From the NCBI GenBank assembly GCA_020809705.1, contig CP085826.1, positions 2,480,001 through 2,544,000 of the forward strand: a DNA stretch of 64,000 nt, read 5' to 3'. The notes beneath the pieces are model-generated. The model was not told where the DNA came from, ran no database searches, and was given only the letters and a program-made list of their open reading frames with translations. This document shows, one piece after another, positions 12,657-26,550 of this stretch (position 1 is the stretch's first letter; every line of letters starts with the position of its first letter). Made by a program: the position numbers and the translations under genes. Origin of the DNA: Calonectria ilicicola. Its lineage: Eukaryota; Ascomycota; Sordariomycetes; Hypocreales; Nectriaceae.

Positions 12657-15600
12657 ATGAGCCTCCCACAGCTAGGCGGCGGCGGCGGCGCGCACAATCA
12701 GCCGTCGCTGCCTTCGCTCCCTGCTCATCTTCAATCCGACACACATCTTACGGCTCACCTCGCCAGTCGATTCCACGTCTCTCATCCCACCGCTCGCTTG
12801 TCATCTCATGCCCTCATCTCGCTGAATACCTACACATCCTCCACCAAAGGCCCAGATGGTGGCAAGGAAGGTAGCGCCATGGCCGGCGCGGAAGAAATGG
12901 CAGATCGAGCTTGGTTGAGACTCGGCCATCGCTCGGAGAACCAGGCAATCGTCTTTCTGTAAGTAATATCCAAACGTGCCTCTGCTTCGCACAGGGTTGT
13001 GTATGATGATCGAAGTGTAATTAACGATGGAAATCCTAGTGGTGAATCTGGTTCCGGTAAGTCGACTGTGAGGAACCATCTCGTAACGGCTCTCCTGAAT
13101 AAGTCTTCAACACCACTCTCAACGAAGCTGTCTCTGGCTGCGTACGTCTTCGACACCCTCACGACAACGAAGACAGCCACCACGTCCACTGCATCCAAGT
13201 CCGGCTTGTTTTATGAATTCCAATATGACACATCGGCAACCACCAACCCCATGCTAATCGGTGGTAAGCTGCTTGATCACCGATTGGAGCGTAGTCGAAT
13301 TGCCGATGTCCCAACGGGAGAACGCAATTTCCACGTTTTGTATTATCTATTGGCTGGAACAAGTGATGCTGAGAAGGCTCATCTTGGTCTGGATGGCCCT
13401 GGTGCCAATGGTGCCCAGAAGCGTTGGAAGTTCCTTGGCCATCCAACTCAGTTGAAGGTCGGCATCAATGATGCCGATGGGTTCCAGGTCTTCAAGAACG
13501 CTTTGAGGAAGCTGGAGTTTCCCCGTGCTGAGATTGCTGAGATCTGTCAAGTTCTCGCCAGTATCCTGCATATTGGACAACTTGAGTTTGAAACATCCAA
13601 CAATACCAGCATTACTGGTGATGACAGTGGAGGTTTTTCACATGAAGGAGGTCAGACTGTTACCGCTGTCAAGAACAAGGATGTTCTTGCCATCATCGCT
13701 GCCTTCTTGGGTGTCAGCGCCGCTGATCTCCAGACCACTCTGGGTTACAAGACGAAGATGATTCATAAGGAGCGTGTTACCGTCATGCTTGATCCCAACG
13801 GTGCTCGTGCTCACGCTGGTGAGCTCGCCCGCACACTGTACGCTCTCTTAGTTGCCTGGATCATGGAAACTATCAATCAGCGGGTCTGCGCCCCTGAGGA
13901 ATCCATTGCCAACACAGTCTCGATCGTTGATTTCCCTGGTTTCTCCCAGCAGTCTTCCACTGGTTCTGCCCTTGACCAGCTGCTTAATAACGCTGCCACC
14001 GAATCAATTTATAACATGACTCTGCAGAACTTCTTTGACCGGAAGGCCGATATGCTCGAATCTGAAGAGGTATCTGTTGCAGCGACAAGCTACTTTGATA
14101 ATTCAGATGCTGTTCGTGGTATTCTTAAGTCTGGCAATGGTCTCTTGAGCATTTTGGATGATCAAACACGCCGCCATCGCTCTGACATGCAGCTGTTGGA
14201 GAGTCTCCGAAAGCGGTTCGAGGGCAAGAACCCCGCTATTGAAGTGAGCTCAGCGACTGCTAAGCTGCCTGGTAGCAACTTCCTGACTGCCAACACCTCT
14301 GCATCCTTCACAGTCAAGCACTTTGCTGGTGAAGTAGAATATCCTGTTACTGGGTTGACTGAGGAAAATGGCGAGATCATTTCTGGTGATTTGCTTAACA
14401 TGATCAATGGAACCAAGAGCGAGTTCATTGCTCGACTCTTTGGCCAGGAGGCTCTTCAGACAGTCACTCATCCAAACGAACGTTCTGCCGTCATGCAGGC
14501 TACAGTTAGTTCGAAGCCAATGCGTGCCCCCAGTGTCATGTCTCGCAAAACAACTCGGGCTAGACCCGGCACTGCCTATAGGCGACAACAGCAAGATGCC
14601 ATGGATGATCTTGAGCAGGGCAGCACTGCTGGTGAATCAAGGAAGAACACCAAGATCAGCCCTGACCAGGGTGCCGCTGGTCAGTTCCTGTCGTCCCTTG
14701 AGAATGTTCAGAAGGCTGTGACCGACCCAACCACAAATGCTTATTTTGTATTTTGTTTGAAACCCAATGATCGTCGTATCGCAAATCAGTTTGACAGCAA
14801 GTGTGTCCGAACGCAGGTTCAGACATTCGGCATTGCTGAAATTAGTCAGAGACTCAGGTCTGCAGACTTCAGTCTTTTCCTCCCATTCGGCGAATTTTTG
14901 GGAATGGCAGATGCAGAGACAATTCTCGTTGGCAGTGAGCGTGAACGTGCTGAAATGGTCATTGAGGAAAGGCAATGGCCTGCTAATGAGGTTCGTGTTG
15001 GTGCCACCGGTGTGTTTTTGAGTGAGCGCTGCTGGATGGAAGTCGCTCAGCTTTCTGAGGGATCATCTGTTCGATATGCCATGCCAGGTTCAGACGCTGG
15101 TGACGGTTTGACTCCTGGTGACGCCCCATTTGGCGCCTCCAAGGAGCATCTTATTTCTGGCGGCAACACTCCTTTAATGTATGGCGAGAAGGCCAAGGGA
15201 GGTTACTTTAATGATGACACGCGATCCGAGGCCGGTGTTTCTGCTTTTGGAGGAGGTGACATGTTTAAGAATCTGGACACTCGAGAGCAGATGGCGGAGA
15301 GGGGTAACGAAAAATCTCTGGAAGAGGTTGAAGAATACAAGGACAAGCCAAGCCGCAAGCGATGGGTCTTTGTTACTTATCTCTTGACTTGGTTTATTCC
15401 CGACTTCCTCATTCGAACTATTGGACGTATGCCCCGAAAGGATGTGCGTATGGCATGGAGAGAGAAGCTGGCCATTAACATGCTTATCTGGCTCATGTGT
15501 GCTCTCGTTGCCTTTGTCATGGTCGGCTTTCCCCGACTCATTTGCCCAACCCAACACGTTTACAGCGCTGCCGAGTTGTCCTCCTACGATGGTGGTAAAG

Positions 15601-18343
15601 GCAGCAAAGGCTCCTACATTTCCATTCGTGGATATGTGTTCGATATTGGATCCTACGCTCCCCACCACTACCCTCCTTATCTTGCCACCAAGCAGCTCAC
15701 AAACTATGCTGGTAGTGACGTGAGCACTCTCTTCCCAGTCCAAGTCTCTGCTCTGTGCCAAGGCAAGGATGGTCAGGTTAACCCTGAGGTGACTCTTGAC
15801 TACCGATCCATTAACCTCACTGGATCAGTGTCTGTGGCTGATATCGACGAAGTCACTGCTCAGTACCATGATTTCCGTTATTACACCAATGACAGCAGGC
15901 CTGACTGGTATTTTGAACAAATGACCATGCTTAAACGTAACTACATGAAAGGCCGCATTGGCTATACCCCGCAGTATGTCAAGAAGCTTTCCAAGAAGTC
16001 GCAAGCTGTTGTCATCATGAACGGCCGTGTTTATGATATGACGAGGTATCTCACTGGTGGCTTACAAATGAAAGCTAAGACTGGCCAGTCCACACCGGCT
16101 AACGATGGCGACACTGACTTTATGGACGACTCTGTGATTCAACTGTTCCGCTCCCGTGCTGGTCAAGACATCACCAAGTACTGGAATTCGCTCAACATGG
16201 ACACCGCCGAGAAGGCTCGCATGGAGACTTGCTTGAACAACTTGTTCTATGTGGGTGATGAAGACACAAGAAACTCAGTTCGTTGTCAATTTGCTACGTA
16301 TTTGGTTCTTGCTCTTTCCATCATTCTGGCCTCTATTCTTGCGTTTAAGTTCCTTGCTGCTCTTCAGTTTGGTGGTAAGAATGCCCCTGAGAATCTTGAT
16401 AAATTTGTCATGTGCATGATTCCCGCATATACCGAAGATGAGGATTCACTCCGTCGTGCTATGGACTCAGCTGCCCGCATGAAGTATGATGACAAGCGCA
16501 AGCTCCTTATCATTGTCTGCGACGGCATGATTATTGGTCAAGGCAACGATCGCCCAACCCCTCGCATTGTGCTTGATATTCTTGGTGTTTCTGAGACTGT
16601 CGATCCCGAGCCTTTGAGCTTTGAAGCTCTTGGTGAAGGTCTTAAGCAGCATAACATGGGTAAAGTTTACTCTGGTCTATACGAAGTCCAAGGTCACATC
16701 GTACCTTTCATGGTTATTGTTAAGGTCGGCAAGCCCTCTGAGGTCTCTCGTCCCGGTAACCGTGGTAAGCGAGACTCACAGATGGTCATCATGCGTTTCC
16801 TTAACCGCGTTCACTACAACCTTGCGATGAGTCCTCTTGAGTTGGAAATGTACCACCAAATCCGTAATATCATTGGTGTCAACCCAACCTTCTACGAGTA
16901 CCTGTTGCAGATCGACGCTGATACTGTCGTTGCTCCTGATTCAGCCACTCGCATGGTATCAGCTTTCTTGGATGACACTCGTCTCATCGCGCTTTGTGGT
17001 GAAACTGCTCTTACCAATGCGAAGGCTTCATTCATTACTATGATTCAAGTGTACGAGTACTGGATCTCCCACAATTTGTCTAAGGCGTTCGAAAGTCTGT
17101 TTGGCTCTGTTACCTGCTTGCCTGGTTGTTTCTCTATGTACAGAATTCGTGCTGCCGAGACCGGAAAGCCCCTCTTTGTCAGTCGCGAGATCATCGAGGA
17201 CTATTCCACTATTCGTGTTGACACACTGCACATGAAGAACCTGTTGCATCTTGGTGAGGATCGTTACTTGACCACTCTTCTCCTCAAGTATCACAACAAG
17301 TACAAGACTAAGTACATCTTCTCTGCTCATGCCTGGACTATTGCCCCCGATTCTTGGGCTGTTTTCCTCTCTCAGCGTCGTCGATGGATCAATTCTACCG
17401 TGCACAACCTCATGGAGCTTATTCCCATGGCTCAGCTTTGTGGTTTCTGCTGTTTCAGTATGCGTTTCGTCGTTTTCGTCGATCTGCTCAGTACCATTGT
17501 GCAGCCTGTTATTGTTGCTTACATCGTTTACATGATCTACTTGGTCATCGATAACCCTGACGTCGTGCCTATCACTTCCTTCATTCTCCTTGCTGCTATT
17601 TATGGTCTCCAGGCTATCATCTTCATCCTTCGCCGTAAGTGGGAAATGGTTGGTTGGATGATTCTCTATATTCTCGCCATTCCTGTGTTCGGTTTCGGTT
17701 TGCCACTGTACTCCTTCTGGCACATGGATGACTTCAACTGGGGTAACACTCGTGTCGTTGCTGGTGAGAAGGGTCAAAAGATCGTTATCAGTGATGAGGG
17801 CAAATTTGATCCTGCGTCTATTCCTCGTAAGAAGTGGGAGGAGTACCAGGCTGAGCTCTGGGAGACCCAGACCGCTCGTGACGACGTTCGTTCTGAGATC
17901 TCTGGCTACAGTTATGCTACCAAGGCCCATGGCCCCTTCTCCGAATATGGTGGCGCCTATCAGAACAGCCGTCCTGGCTCTACCGCTGGCTTTGCTCACC
18001 AGGGCCACAACATGTCACGCATGTCCCTCGCCCACTCTGAGATGCCTGGCAACCGCATGAGTCAATTTGGTGGCTCCCAGTTCTTCTCTCCTGAGGATAT
18101 GGTTGGCCTGCCAAGCGATGACGCCTTGCTTGCTGAGATCCGCGACATTCTCAAGACGGCTGATTTGATGACTGTCACTAAGAAGGGCATCAAGCAAGAG
18201 CTCGAGAAGCGTTTTGGTGTTCCACTTGATGCTAAGAGAGCTTACATCAACTCTGGTACGTTTTTTCTTATAAATGATATTTAGTGACTCCTACTGACTC
18301 ATCTTTCACAGCTACTGAGGCCCTTCTCTCTGGTCAACTCTAA
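12657..18343 (+). CDS. chs5: Class V chitin synthase with myosin motor domain (CsmA type)
   Basis: This makes chitin at hyphal tips and septa; in the family the motor head binds actin and helps place the enzyme. The model joins 12657-12958, 13040-18255 and 18312-18343 (1849 aa). Intron 12959-13039 (GTAAGT/TAG) sits one base before the P-loop, giving VFL then GESGSGKS at residues 102-109. Intron 18256-18311 leads to a 32-base last exon ending [11 protein letters not shown]. The motor head spans roughly 60-780, followed by membrane segments near 872, a cytochrome-b5-like region near 940, the catalytic domain with EDRYLT and QRRRW near 1545, a transmembrane cluster, and a DEK_C domain from about 1795. 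The length matches the class. The ATG at 12657 is used because the preceding in-frame codons offer no earlier ATG. The intact P-loop contrasts with the divergent class VII neighbour. Confidence 0.96.
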
Positions 18344-19502
18344 ATGTGCATGAACGACCAACAGCAGTAGCAGCGAAAAAAAAATACTTGCTGTATTAAT
18401 GCCACTGCAAATTTATTTTTGTTTTCATCCCGGCGGAGTAGGACAGGACACCGAAAAGAAAAAGAAGGTTGACAAACGGCTAACCAGAATGTTGGGTAAT
18501 TTGTTGGGCTATGGGACTGGGTTCTGCCAACCCTTTATATACAAATATCGTAATACTACTATGAGGAGCGATAGTTGCTGGAGCTACTGGGGATTTTTTA
18601 TTTGGAATCTGCGAAATGTGCAGTGTTCTTTTGAGCTTGATATGTTTTGAGTTTGGTCTTTTGTCGGTGTTTATTGCAATGGAGAGTTAGAAGGATGTTA
18701 ACAATGGAATGTACATAATTAAATGTACCAAGTTTGAACTAAGAATTGTCCAACATCCTGTTCCCTATGATCTATGGAATAGGATGTCAAGATTTTTGTG
18801 ACCTGTTAGGTTTTTTATTTTTTTTAATAATTACAAATCCATGTTGGCGAATGTTTATCACTCAGCTGTTTTTTTTCAGAAGTGTCTAGCTTTGAAGATC
18901 ATTGTAAGCATTTAAACCTTATGGACATTGATGAGGACAATGGTGAAATGGGAAACATGAAAAATGCTTGGAGGCTGGTAGGCATCAAATCAAGTTGTGG
19001 CTGGATAAACTACACCCTTCTTCATGGTGCTGGGCAGACATTCAGGCGAAAGCATCGGCAATGCCAGTATACACGCAAGACATAGATGTGCTGTTGACCC
19101 AGATACTGGATAGAATGAGCTACGGTCATGATCGAGGTAATCGGTGTAAGCATGGGTAGAGTAAACATCGATAGTAATTTGTTCCTTTGATATTTCTACA
19201 GGAAGGCCCAGTTTAAATTGCCGCCCACGTATTGCCACTTCTGCTCGCTCGAAATAGTTAGTTCTTCCCTGCTTCCAAGACGGATGATGCAGTCATTTCA
19301 TACTCCAGATTCATTAACACGATTTCAAGAAAACATGTCCACTCCACACTTTGTTACGAGGTTGGCGTGTATCGCGTAGTGGTAAATAGATAGATAAAAA
19401 CTAGTATCGGAGAAATAATGACTCAAGTTGGGCATATGATATTATCACACTTCCTATCTACTTATTTCTCCTTAAATCCTACGCCGGCTTCCCACTCATA
19501 TG
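18344..19502. other. Tail-to-tail spacer between class V chitin synthase and URB1
   Basis: This AT-rich stretch contains the two 3' regions. ORFs at 18882-19159 are short and overlap each other in different frames without a family signal. No gene is seen. Confidence 0.5.
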
Positions 19503-22500
19503 TTAAATTCGCAATAGCTTTTCTACTCCACCCTTGCTCCATGCAGTGACCTTATTTTGATCACAAGTTTCCCAGACTCTTTTCATCAATGTACCTATGA
19601 TTTCACTTTCTTCAGCGACTTCACACGAGGAGCGTTGTGCGTCAAGCCAGCTGAAGATACCAAAGCGGGTAGCCAGCGTTGTACTTCCACCCTCCAGGCA
19701 GGTGGCACGATAGAGGAGTCGCAGGACACGGGTGCGAAGATTGAAACGCAGATAAGGATTCCCACCGAGAACGAGGATCTTCTCAAACCAAAGCTTTTTG
19801 CGAAACACACCGAGATCAAAAGGTGTTCGGAGGCTGTCAAGTAGGTACGCAAGCAGCCAGGTGACTTCAGTATAGTACCTGTCGTCTTCGGAGGGCTCAC
19901 CATGGAGAATGTCATGCGCCATAGGCAGCTTGTCAACAGACCAGATAGGTCCGCGAGTGAGGAAGCTGTTGATCTTGGGGTAGAGCGGATGAAGAGGATT
20001 CTTGAGCACCTCAAGAGAGTGGATGGAAAATGCGATAAAGGTGGAGGATACAGGGCCGGTGTCAGCTTGGTTCCGTGAGGACTCTGCTAACTCGGAGAGC
20101 AAGAGCCATATCTGGTCCTTTTCCTCATACGACGACTCCTTGATCTTCACGGCCATCTTGAGGATATTAGTTAATGACTCCTTTCGGATATTTGTGTGGC
20201 TAGACGATAGAAGCCGGACCAATGCGGCCGCCCAGCCATCTTCAACTAAATCTTCCACGTTTTTGGTTGTCCATTTGATGAGCGCACTCGTGTCCTCCTT
20301 TTCTGTCAATGGCACGTGTAGTAGTTCCTCTAGTTTAGCAAACTTCAATGTTGTGCTTTCATTTTCCTCTTGACCGACAACGTTTTCCACATGGACCACA
20401 TCGTCATCTCCGTCCACTACATCTGACTTCGTGGTTTTGAGACTTGGCAGTTTGACAGTTTTGGGAAACTGCTCGCTAGCCCGCTTGTATAAACACTTAG
20501 TAAACGCCCTAGCTTGTTTGAAGCGGTATAATGCTTTGAAGTAAGTGGACAGAAACTCTGCTAGAGATGTTTGTTCCTTGTGACTAGCTGATTTTAGCAC
20601 ATAAGGAAGTTGCTCAATCATTGCCACATGGAGAAGAGTGGCTGCACCGCTGGAAGGCATAACATTCTCCTCTCGCAGGTATGTTTCCATCAAATCGAGA
20701 TACTTGATTGGCGAAGAAGCACACCGACTGATACAATTGTCCACAAAGGACCATATCTTCTCCATGTCACTGCCTTTGACTTTTTGCAATGTATCTTGAA
20801 GTGCTTCGTGCAAAGAATTGAGCAAAGGTGCTGACGAAACTAGTTGGTTTTCCACAGCAACATCTCCAAGAACCTGTTTGAGATGGTGAAAAGGAAGCTC
20901 TCGGGTCTTCCCGGCCAATATTCTCAGAAGTGCTGTGTATGGGGATGAAGACACCCCATCAGCAAGGTTATCAATCTTGGAGAACCACCGCATTCCCGGA
21001 GAATAGCTGGCGATTGAAACTAGATTTTCCAATTCCATGACAAGCAATGCCTCATCTTCTGGTTGATTGTCCCCCTCGTTAAGTTTCTTGAGGACTTCTG
21101 TAAAGAAGGGCGAAACATCAAAGTTAGCAGCGAGAGCAACCTGTGGAATGACCTCGTAGTAAAGGCGTAATAAACGAGACAGCGTTGATCGGTGAAGAAT
21201 ATTCTCAGTCGGCACTCCCTTGTATGAGCGAACTATCTCTTTCATGTCGGGAATTCGCTGACAAAAAGCATCAGTTAAGCGCCGACTGGCCTCAGTCCAA
21301 TGGCTATTCTTGGATTTAGATGCCTCATGATGCATTTTCAAGGCTTCGGTGAGTTTTTCAAGAGCCACAATGATAATTCTCGTGGCAAAGAACGATGTGA
21401 GATGTGACTTCGGGGATAGACACTTGACGAGAACTTTTTGGTTGATAGGGAACGGAATGATGTTGTCCAAGAGAATAGAGGTGGGCGGGGGAGCTTTTGC
21501 AAAACGAACTCGGTCTCCAAATCGGGCTGGGAGGGGAATCCTCATTGTGTTGAAGAGAAAAGCAGCATATCCAATCCATGTCATTGAGAGTTTTGGCTCA
21601 AAGGTGAATGACCGGTTGTTAATGAAATATTTAGCGATCAGCTCAGGGGCTGCATTAAACACAGCCACTAGCAACTCGCTGTGCTTCATATTGGACCATG
21701 GGCGAAGCTTTTGGGCGAATTCTGCTAGGACAAAGTTGTAGACAGGAACATCCTTCTTGTACTTGTCCGATAGCAACGTGCTATCTAAAACGCCGGCTGC
21801 GTTCTGGTCCGTAGGTTCATCGTCTAATTCTTTCGGGTATAGACCCGTGGAAGGGTACAATACACCGGCGCTAGAGTTGGTGCACAAGAAGATAAGAAAT
21901 TCGTGCGCCTTGTAACTTACAGTCGAGCTTTCATCCTCTTGATCGCTGTCGGCAGTGTATGTGTACAGGCCAAGGAATCGCACCAGAGTTTTGGTGTTGA
22001 AACTTCGGAACTTGGTCTCCCTAGGGATTTTATCGTCCATCAAAACATTCGATTTCAATGATTCCATGATATCTCGAACTAGATGGGGAGGATCGGTCTT
22101 CATCATAAAAGTCAAATGAGATAATAGTTCTTTTTGGCCAAGAAGCTCCTTTCTTCCATCCGAATGCAGGTACTTTAGAAGGCTCAAGAAGAACCTAACA
22201 GCGTTGGTTCTCACTGAAGCTCTTCGCACATCCTCTTGTCCATCTCCTACATGGCCAATTTCGAGATTTCTTCCGAGGCATGTCAATGTGAAGTTGCGGG
22301 CGCGAAAGATTCTTTTCGCATAGGCGCCACCATCCAGAGACACAGCCTCTCGGAGCATGCGCAAAGTAGGTGATATAACAAACCCTTTGCTCTTTTCCAG
22401 AGAAAGATTTTTGGAGAGCGCCTTGAGTTGTCGCTCCTGGAGGAGAGTCTGACAGATGCCCAATCCATGACGCACTGACTCAAGAGACCCAGAGACGATT

Positions 22501-22938
22501 TGAAGGACCAATGCGAGGATGACGGTTACTGAAGACATGACACCTTCATTGTTGACCTGTACGGCAAAGGACCACATCTCCATGATGTCAGGAAGAAATG
22601 TAGCCTCCTCGCTTGTATCTTTCGGTTTAACAGCTTCTAGGTATTGCTGAAGAATATGCAAATTCGGTCGTCGCTCGTCATCGCTAGAGACGATCTTGTC
22701 GAGGAGGCCTTTAAACGACTGTAGGCCTGTCGCGGAGAATAATTAGCTGTCGATTCGCGTGAAGCTTTGCTTATTACATACCATGCCTGGCGCTGCGCAT
22801 GTCCTGGTCGAACGTAAGAAGCTTTCGCAACTGGCCGCTGGAGGTCACATCTTCGCTGGTGGGCTCCTCATAGGTGAACTTCTGGCGCTTTCGAAAGGCA
22901 TTGGCGCCATCGTCACCTTTTGAGGGTCGCTTGCCCAT
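19503..22938 (-). CDS. URB1: Urb1/Npa1, nucleolar pre-60S ribosome assembly factor
   Basis: Urb1 is a large helical-repeat protein that acts in the nucleolus on early pre-60S particles and 27S rRNA processing. The model joins 22938-22782 and 22726-19503 (1126 aa). The intron 22727-22781 has GTATGT and CAG signals and gives ARHGLQSFKGLLDK. The start at 22938 (MGKRPSKG) opens a short basic tail suited to nuclear import. The rest is almost entirely alpha-helical with Leu-rich repeats typical of the Npa1/Urb1 family: an N-terminal block around the LEAVKPKD segment and a C-terminal block with conserved TRVLRLLYRA near the end. No catalytic motif is expected. The assignment rests on overall family resemblance rather than one diagnostic motif. 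The gene converges with the class V chitin synthase. Confidence 0.85.
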
Positions 22939-25900
22939 AGTTATTGAAGGCCTGGTGGTTTGGCGCAACTCTCGTTTTGCTATCGTGACGGGCTTCTAGA
23001 TTTCTTTGAGATTTTGGAATACTGCCGGGTTTGACCACTGTCTAAATTTCCTAACTAGGCATAGAATATACTGGGATGTGGGGCGTTGCGGGAAATAGTT
23101 ATCCCGAGTCCGATCCCGAATCTGAAAGCTTCATGCAAGAAGACGGGCCTTCTTTGCTGGCCAGCTGTGTATCACAATCTAGAAAACCTGATTTGCATTG
23201 TGATGGCAGCATTGACTTCACCCACTTGCGCCACAGCCGCGCAGAACTTTGCGCCAATTCCATGTCACCATGGTTTTACGCAGACCAAAAAATTCTACAG
23301 TTCACGTGGGACTAAAGTGAGACATCTCGCCCTCCATCTCGACAGCTGCGCCTGACACCAAGGACAAACACGACCGCCACTGGCGTGAGGTGACCCAGTG
23401 GATCCAGCGCCGCTGCGCAAAAAAGCAGCAACATGGAGCGCCAGAAACGGCATCTGCGGCATGTTCGACATGTGAATACGGCGGCCTCCATTGTCTCTTG
23501 ACTGAAAATTACGAACATCTAACTTCCCGCCGTACGATCTAACAACTCCGGGCTCACAATCTTCCGACACCATGTACTTATACTATCCCTGGCATACCTG
23601 TTGTGTAGATGCTCGGCTCTGAAAACGACGGTGGCCTATTCTTAGACGGGGGCAAAGTCAGGGGCACCACCATCACTGGTCTGGACATCTATGAGGCCTT
23701 CCACCATTCTTCAGCCCACTTTAGATTGTTAATGGTGGCGTCTGCCGTAGTGCCTCTCCGCAGCAGCACCCTTGGACGAAGCCCATCAGGAACGGTCCGT
23801 CTGCCGATCAGCCCGAATTACGGAACCAAACCGGATGTGTGCAGGTACTTGTCTGAAGAAGTCTTATCTGTTTTTCCACAAGCGGCGATTGGTGTTAGAT
23901 ACCTGGTGTTGACCAAGTGCAACGTAGCAGCACTGTCTTTTAGGTTTCAACCCCGGCTTCAGCTTCAACTTCTGATCTGGTCTTTGTGCGTGTTCGTATC
24001 ACTTTGAGTAACATGGAGGTTGGCCAAAGAAAAAGGGTGTCAGAAAGCTATGCACACTCCTACATGAGTCAATTGGAGAGAAACTTGTTTAAGCATGTGG
24101 CATAGTTTGACCACATTTTTTTTTCCCTCTCTGGCTGGCATCACCTCATGGGTAAGCGGGAACTTGGGGTTACCCAATGACGCTCGCACGTGTGGCTGTT
24201 CTGAGACAATATGACGGCGCAGCAGGCATGCACTGAATGGTATCGCCGGCTGACGCAACGGCTTCATGTAAGAATAAAAAGAACCAACAACAATACCACC
24301 ACTCAGAAGAATCGTGAGGGTGGTAAATTTTGGAGCATGCAAGGCGGATTTTGCAGGTTGCATGATGCGTCAAAGCCTAAGAGATGGGCATGCATCCTAA
24401 TGTGCAAGCAACCCCACGCCCGCTATGCGTGTTGCCAGCGTCTGATCTAGTTCTTCGCTGTTGCCGGATGACACCACAGACTGCTGGATCTTACTGGGGA
24501 AAATTTTTTCAGTTCTCTTTTCATTTGTCATTTTTTCCCCTAAAGGGAGACAGGTGTCCCGCCTGGGATTCATGAAACGAAATGGAATGCTGTTAATGCT
24601 GTTTCGAGTCAAAATGTCGGTCGCGCGACGCGGCCAGCTGCCCAAACAGACGACCTGATCAATATTGGGACAGCAGGGGCACGGAGAGCGCATAATATAG
24701 ACAGCGAAGAGACAGATTGAATGCTCCACGTTTCAACGAAACGAAGGGAAGGGCCCTAGCCGATACGTCAAGCCTTCCTCGCGACTCGTAGCCACCTTGA
24801 CAAGGAACAAACAAAACGTGCAGTCAACCGATTTGGCATTAGACTCTGGTTTAGTGGTCTGGAGAGATGACGGGAGCCATGTCCCGGTGTCGATCTACCA
24901 ATCAACCGAATGCAACGGGGACGGCGCCCAAAGCAACGGTGCAGCCCAAAAAAAGAAGCCAGGCCCTGTTAACAAGCTAGGGGTCTTGTCAGAGCACCAG
25001 GGTCAAGCTTGCCCATTGAATGGCTGAGAGGTGTGAGGCAGGGGGATTGGAAATAACCCGACGAGACTACGGGTAGTATCTCGATCCGCGGGGTGAGGGA
25101 GGAGAGGCCTCTTGTAATTAACTGTGACATGTTTGGGTTTGGGGGGCAGATGCAAGGCAGCCAATCCATTTTTGGGTCATGGGATGAGTTCTTACTCCTG
25201 CAACCTGAAGGTGAAGCACAACAAGCCTGAAGAGCCAACCAGAAGCCAGCACAGAAACTAACTAGCAAGTCGACTGCCTCGAACCAACAGGCATGGCTTG
25301 CTATCTGCTACACTCGACCCGTCACCATCCGCGTGCTACTGTACGCTATGATCTCGTTCACCACACTTTTCAACGCGCCAACATGCCAAGGCGCGAGTTC
25401 ACACATACCACACCCGCATACCTCTTTTTCCCTAGCCTCGCTTCTGTCTTCTAATTATTATTATTATTTTTTCAGTCCGAAGCGTGACAGCACAGCCTCT
25501 ACAAAAATGGGCTCGGTCTAGCAGTAATCGTAGAGACACCGACCAATGCCCGTGCCGTACGGGACCCTCCTCACCGGCTTCTGTGGCAATGGGGCGCCGC
25601 CGTCTGAGCGTAGTAACAATGGGCTCCAACCAACCAGGAGGCAGAAGGACGCGAAGCAGAGGATGCACGACATCGACTCGCTGGCCGAGGGGCGCGCCGA
25701 GGGGCACCTCGAGGCACACCCGCCTCTGTCGCGACAAAGGGAGACACCCACCCGGAACGAGACCCAAGGGACCCAAGGGAGAGGCCCTAGGACCCACCGC
25801 CGCCGTCATCTCCCTGTTTCTTCCCCATCCCTGCGAACCGATGCTCTCCTGCTACCAGCGCACACGACCTGCTACAACAGCAACCCTGGCGTGGGTGTGG

Positions 25901-26550
25901 AGGCGCTAAACTGGGCGCAACCAGCTTCTAAGCGCCGACTGGCCGGTCGCCGGCCGGACCACCCTTGCCCATCACCTGCGCCATGATGGCATTCCATCAT
26001 CCTCGTCCACTCGATGTTTGATGCCCGGCTGCCGCCCGTTCTCGAATAATGGCTCCCTCGTTACAGTTACCTGCCCGTTCCCGGTCTGTGGCTGGGCCTG
26101 CCGCATTTTGCATTTTGCATTTGCATTTGCATTTGCATCCTGCATGCTCTGGCTCGTCCTTGATCCCCCCTCTCTTAATTAGTCCGTCACGCTCTCTTAC
26201 ACGTACCACGCCGGGAACCATTCTCATCCTATCCCGTCCCATACTCTCTTTTGAATCTGCCCTATCCCATTTCATCTCGTTCCCTAGTCGTCTTTGTGGG
26301 TTATTTTTTCCCTTTTCCTTTCTTTCCGTTTGGCTTCCGCGCTATTCTATTCAAAACTCGACTGGGCCTTGCAGGTCACCACCACTCCCCCCCCCACCTT
26401 GGCTTATACATATACTCTAATTCATCCCTTCTGGCTCTCACGCATTACCTTGCCTTGCATTGCCTTGCGTCAGCTCGCAGCGTGCAGCTAGACTCGCACT
26501 CTTTTTCGTTCTTTTTTTCTTTCTTTTTGCCCCCCTCCTCTCGCTTAGGC
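22939..26550. other. Long intergenic region left of the CRIB-motif gene
   Basis: No gene can be supported in these 3.6 kb. ORFs at 23609-24007 and 25484-25986 lack family motifs and overlap ORFs in other frames. Visible sequence features are a T-run near 24117-24124, a TTA-type microsatellite near 25453-25470, and increasingly pyrimidine-rich sequence from about 26160, which probably belongs to the promoter and leader of the downstream gene. The left part is the promoter of URB1, which starts on the minus strand at 22938. Confidence 0.5.
26103..26138 (+). repeat. GCATTT-type short tandem repeat
   Basis: About six consecutive copies of a GCATTT/GCATTTT unit, some with an extra T. It lies about 450 bases upstream of the first ATG of the CRIB-motif gene, in its presumed promoter or leader. 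A simple repeat with no assigned function. Confidence 0.8.

Noticed and set aside
17028..18008. 326-codon minus-strand ORF
   Set aside because: It is the antisense of conserved catalytic-domain codons of the class V chitin synthase; its existence follows from the codon bias of that gene.
2961..18343. Chitin synthase pair as a novel gene duplication
   Set aside because: The divergent class V/VII pair is an established arrangement in Pezizomycotina; only the spacer size and details are of interest.
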